Origin: an uncultured Lachnospiraceae bacterium
GTDB taxonomy: Bacteria; Bacillota; Clostridia; Lachnospirales; Lachnospiraceae
Length of the DNA stretch: 24,661 nt
Direction: 5' to 3'
NCBI GenBank assembly: GCA_946549155.1
Contig: CAMNQN010000013.1
Location: forward strand, 1-24,661
Made by a program: the position numbers and the translations under genes. Shown here in pieces: positions 23,190 through 24,661 of this stretch. A model generated the notes under the pieces. The model was not told where the DNA came from and made no database searches. It was given only the letters and a program-made list of their open reading frames with translations. Numbering within the stretch: position 1 is the stretch's first letter; every line of letters starts with the position of its first letter.

Positions 23190-23230
23190 AGTATACAGGA
23201 TTTCTTCTTTTCTTTCTGTGATGACATCAC
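23190..23230 (-). promoter_or_regulatory. Activator-type promoter of the rhodanese lipoprotein (operator site B)
   Basis: The perfect palindrome arms of GTGAT-N3-ATCAC lie at 23218-23230, flanked by T and A (TGTGAT...ATCACA), centre 23224. The -10 TATACT is at 23195-23190, start near 23183, so the centre is about -41. No good -35. Confidence 0.7.
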
Positions 23231-23407
23231 AATTCGATAAATATGGATATCCTTTCCATGTTTTTATAAAAGAAACCTCCGTATGAATAGAATCACACGA
23301 AGGTAATACATACATTATGCTATTGAAAAAATGTAAAACAATACTTTTTTAGAAATATAAAGACTGGAATTTTCTAATTTCTTTGTGTAAAGAAAATAGG
23401 AATAAAA

Positions 23408-23890
23408 TTAGCAATTTCTGCTTTTCACTTTATTAATAATAGCTCTGATTCCCACTGTCATAAAAGATATCAAGCCACAGAATATGCATAGAAATCCTGA
23501 TGGTAACAGAAAGAAGTTTTCATGTAGTATTCCCTCTGCATCAATATACTCTACTGACATACCCTTTATCACCAATAGCATAACCCCTATCAGAAGAAGA
23601 ATTCCGCCTATCGCTGAGGATATCATGTTGTATTTCGCTCTTCTTGTTTCGCTTCCATCTTTAATTACTTTTTCTGTCATGTTGTTCATATGATTATCTC
23701 CTTTAATTAATTGATCCAGAGATATCTGAAATACATTTGACATTAGAATCAACATTCCTATATCCGGAAGATTTTTATTATTCTCCCAATTGGAAACCGC
23801 CTGTCTGCTGACATTCAGTTTCATAGCAAACTGCTCTTGTGTTAAATTTTCCTTCTTTCGAATACTTTTAATCTGTTCTCCAAAATCCAT
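23408..23890 (-). CDS. XRE-family regulator with C-terminal membrane segments (DUF3955 type)
   Basis: A 160-aa protein. Residues 5-60 form an XRE helix-turn-helix (LTQEQFAMKLNVSRQAVSNWENNKNLPDI). A short linker follows, and then two hydrophobic segments (~92-112 and ~127-150) typical of DUF3955 proteins. It is probably a membrane-tethered DNA-binding protein; its target is unknown. GGAGGTG lies nine bases before the ATG. Its promoter overlaps a CATAGTCTATG palindrome, a candidate autorepression site. The 246 bp between this gene and the rhodanese lipoprotein hold that gene's promoter; I see nothing else there. Confidence 0.82.
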   Translation of the reverse strand: MDFGEQIKSIRKKENLTQEQFAMKLNVSRQAVSNWENNKNLPDIGMLILMSNVFQISLDQLIKGDNHMNNMTEKVIKDGSETRRAKYNMISSAIGGILLLIGVMLLVIKGMSVEYIDAEGILHENFFLLPSGFLCIFCGLISFMTVGIRAIINKVKSRNC

Positions 23891-23910
23891 GTATTTCGCA
23901 CCTCCGTAAC

Positions 23911-23942
23911 CATAGTCTATGTGTCAAAGGATCATTTATCAA
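23911..23942 (-). promoter_or_regulatory. Promoter and candidate operator of the XRE gene
   Basis: On the minus strand TTGATA (23942-23937), a 17-bp spacer and TAGACT (23919-23914). The palindrome CATAGTCTATG (23911-23921) covers the -10 box, as expected of an autorepressed XRE gene. Confidence 0.45.
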
Positions 23943-23972
23943 GAAAGTGACTCTTGCATCCGCAAAATATCG

Positions 23973-23991
23973 ACGCAAGCAGTTCTTGCGT
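23973..23991 (-). terminator. Hairpin after the small ORF, possible terminator
   Basis: A 7-bp perfect stem (ACGCAAG at 23973-23979, CTTGCGT at 23985-23991) with a 5-base loop. On the minus strand it is followed by CGATATTTTG, a poor T-run, so termination is uncertain. Confidence 0.35.
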
Positions 23992-24016
23992 ATCTATATC
24001 TGGACTAAAGTTGTGC

Positions 24017-24154
24017 CTATAAAAGATATTCCAGCATCCGGGTGGCAGTATAATCTGTATTCATATTCTTATAAGCTATTTCTGCACAGAACTTTTTTGG
24101 ATATCCTCTGTTCAGTAAAACTTTATATAATTCATCGGTTCGTTCCGATGCCAT
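24017..24154 (-). CDS. Small conserved-looking 45-aa protein
   Basis: An ORF of 45 residues beginning MASERTDELYKVLLNRGYP and ending TATRMLEYLL. GGGAG lies ten bases before the ATG. The composition looks like real protein: amphipathic helices and no low complexity. The RGYP-x2-F-C-x-E-I-A-x-K-N-x-N-T-D-Y-T-A pattern resembles small hypothetical proteins I associate with Lachnospiraceae genomes, which may be longer, so this copy could be truncated. It lies 30 bp after the broken peptide deformylase gene on the same strand. No function is known to me. Confidence 0.5.
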   Translation of the reverse strand: MASERTDELYKVLLNRGYPKKFCAEIAYKNMNTDYTATRMLEYLL

Positions 24155-24184
24155 AAGCAGTCACTCCCATAATTTCAAAAAACT

Positions 24185-24661
24185 TTAAATCAAAATTCCT
24201 TCCAGATGATCCAGCTCATGCTGACAGATCTGTGCCGGCCAGCCGCTGAGCTTCTGTCGCTGTTTTTTCCAGTTCATATCATAATATTCTACTTCGATAT
24301 TCTCATATCGTGTTGTTTTCCTCACACCGGAGAGAGACAGACATCCTTCTTCTGTTTCATATGGAATATCCTTGCTCAGCAGAACTGGATTAAACATCAC
24401 GATATCTACGAATCCTATATTTACAATGATCACTCTCTTTTTCACACCGTACACTTCGCACTACGCACTCAGTCGCGGGCGCGCTCGCATGCTTACATAC
24501 CAGCATGACTCATTCTCACTTTACCTTCGCGGATATTTGCAGCCATGCCTACACAACCGGCACGATTTGCCTGTAAGGTGTCCTGTAGATCCTTTCCCAC
24601 CTGCAGATCTGCCTTTGTAGCAGGTTCTGACTTTTGTCCCAGAAAGAACACATCTTTCATT
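24185..24661 (-). pseudogene. Peptide deformylase gene split by ~80 bp of foreign sequence
   Basis: The window-edge part encodes KDVFFLGQKSEPATKADLQV and then CVGMAAN, the first deformylase motif (GxGxAAxQ-like). It then runs into unrelated sequence and a TAA at 24495-24493. The family match resumes at 24448 in another frame with GVKKRVIIVNIGFVDIVMFNP, the second motif EGCLS, and the metal motif HELDH near the end. Ancestrally AAN should be followed within a residue or two by I-G-V-K-K, so about 80 bp have been inserted in or replaced part of motif 1. Peptide deformylase removes the N-formyl group from new proteins; this copy should be inactive, and a second functional copy is expected elsewhere. 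The true start probably lies beyond the window end. Confidence 0.8.
24449..24534. repeat. ~80-bp GC-rich insertion in the deformylase gene
   Basis: Bounded on each side by deformylase coding sequence. It contains a GC-rich core (CGCGGGCGCGCTCGC on the plus strand), two CGCACT units, and TTCGC near both ends. It has no ORF. It may be a small mobile or dispersed repeat; no second copy was found in this window. Confidence 0.5.

Overview
The window looks like a chromosomal segment of a low-to-mid GC, anaerobic gut-type Firmicute, most likely a member of the Lachnospiraceae. The reasons are strong AGGAGG-type ribosome binding sites, consensus sigma-A promoters, a ribose-type ABC importer, clostridial 7TM-GGDEF/EAL proteins, rubredoxin and DUF134/NifX proteins, and Rpn-type PD-(D/E)XK and DUF4143 ATPase genes. 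Species cannot be decided from the sequence alone.

Layout. (1) 1-867: one copy of a dispersed repeat ending in a GC-rich hairpin, followed by a truncated and internally deleted DUF4143 ATPase remnant and a terminator. (2) 898-9121: a carbohydrate or polyol catabolic locus. On the minus strand lie a DeoC-like aldolase, a substrate-binding protein, a double ATPase, a permease and a zinc dehydrogenase. Divergently on the plus strand lie an FGGY kinase and a GolD/DthD-like short-chain dehydrogenase. The 296-bp divergent region carries two strong promoters and three copies of one operator-like motif (AAAAGATAATTAT), so both arms are probably controlled together. (3) 9271-12452: a GntR/UTRA regulator facing a minus-strand iron-alcohol dehydrogenase and MFS transporter pair. 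A 16-bp motif is shared by the gntR and dehydrogenase promoters. (4) 12561-18108: a plastic region with an Rpn-like nuclease, the second repeat copy (hairpin inverted), a 7TM-GGDEF gene overlapping a 7TM-GGDEF-EAL gene, and an EAL gene whose 3' end is recombined into another DUF4143 ATPase remnant. (5) 18131-23161: a redox/sulfur island with a rubredoxin-domain protein, DUF134-NifX fusion, Crp/Fnr regulator, CoA-disulfide-reductase-rhodanese fusion, rhodanese, thioredoxin and a rhodanese lipoprotein. (6) 23408-24661: an XRE regulator with membrane segments, a 45-aa small ORF, and a peptide deformylase gene split by about 80 bp of foreign sequence.

How the genes work together. The catabolic locus should import a small sugar or polyol, oxidise and phosphorylate it, and cleave a 2-deoxy-sugar-phosphate-like intermediate with the DeoC-like aldolase. 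The substrate is not identifiable here. The redox island is the most striking part. Three minus-strand promoters (rubredoxin gene, thioredoxin-rhodanese-CoADR operon, rhodanese lipoprotein) each carry a GTGAT-N3-ATCAC-like palindrome centred about 41 bp upstream of the predicted start and lack a good -35. That is the placement expected of a class II Crp/Fnr-type activator, and a Crp/Fnr gene lies among them. Its own promoter, shared with DUF134-NifX, is built on a different 34-bp palindrome that contains both -35 boxes. I propose one sulfur/persulfide and redox regulon; the regulator-site link is inference.
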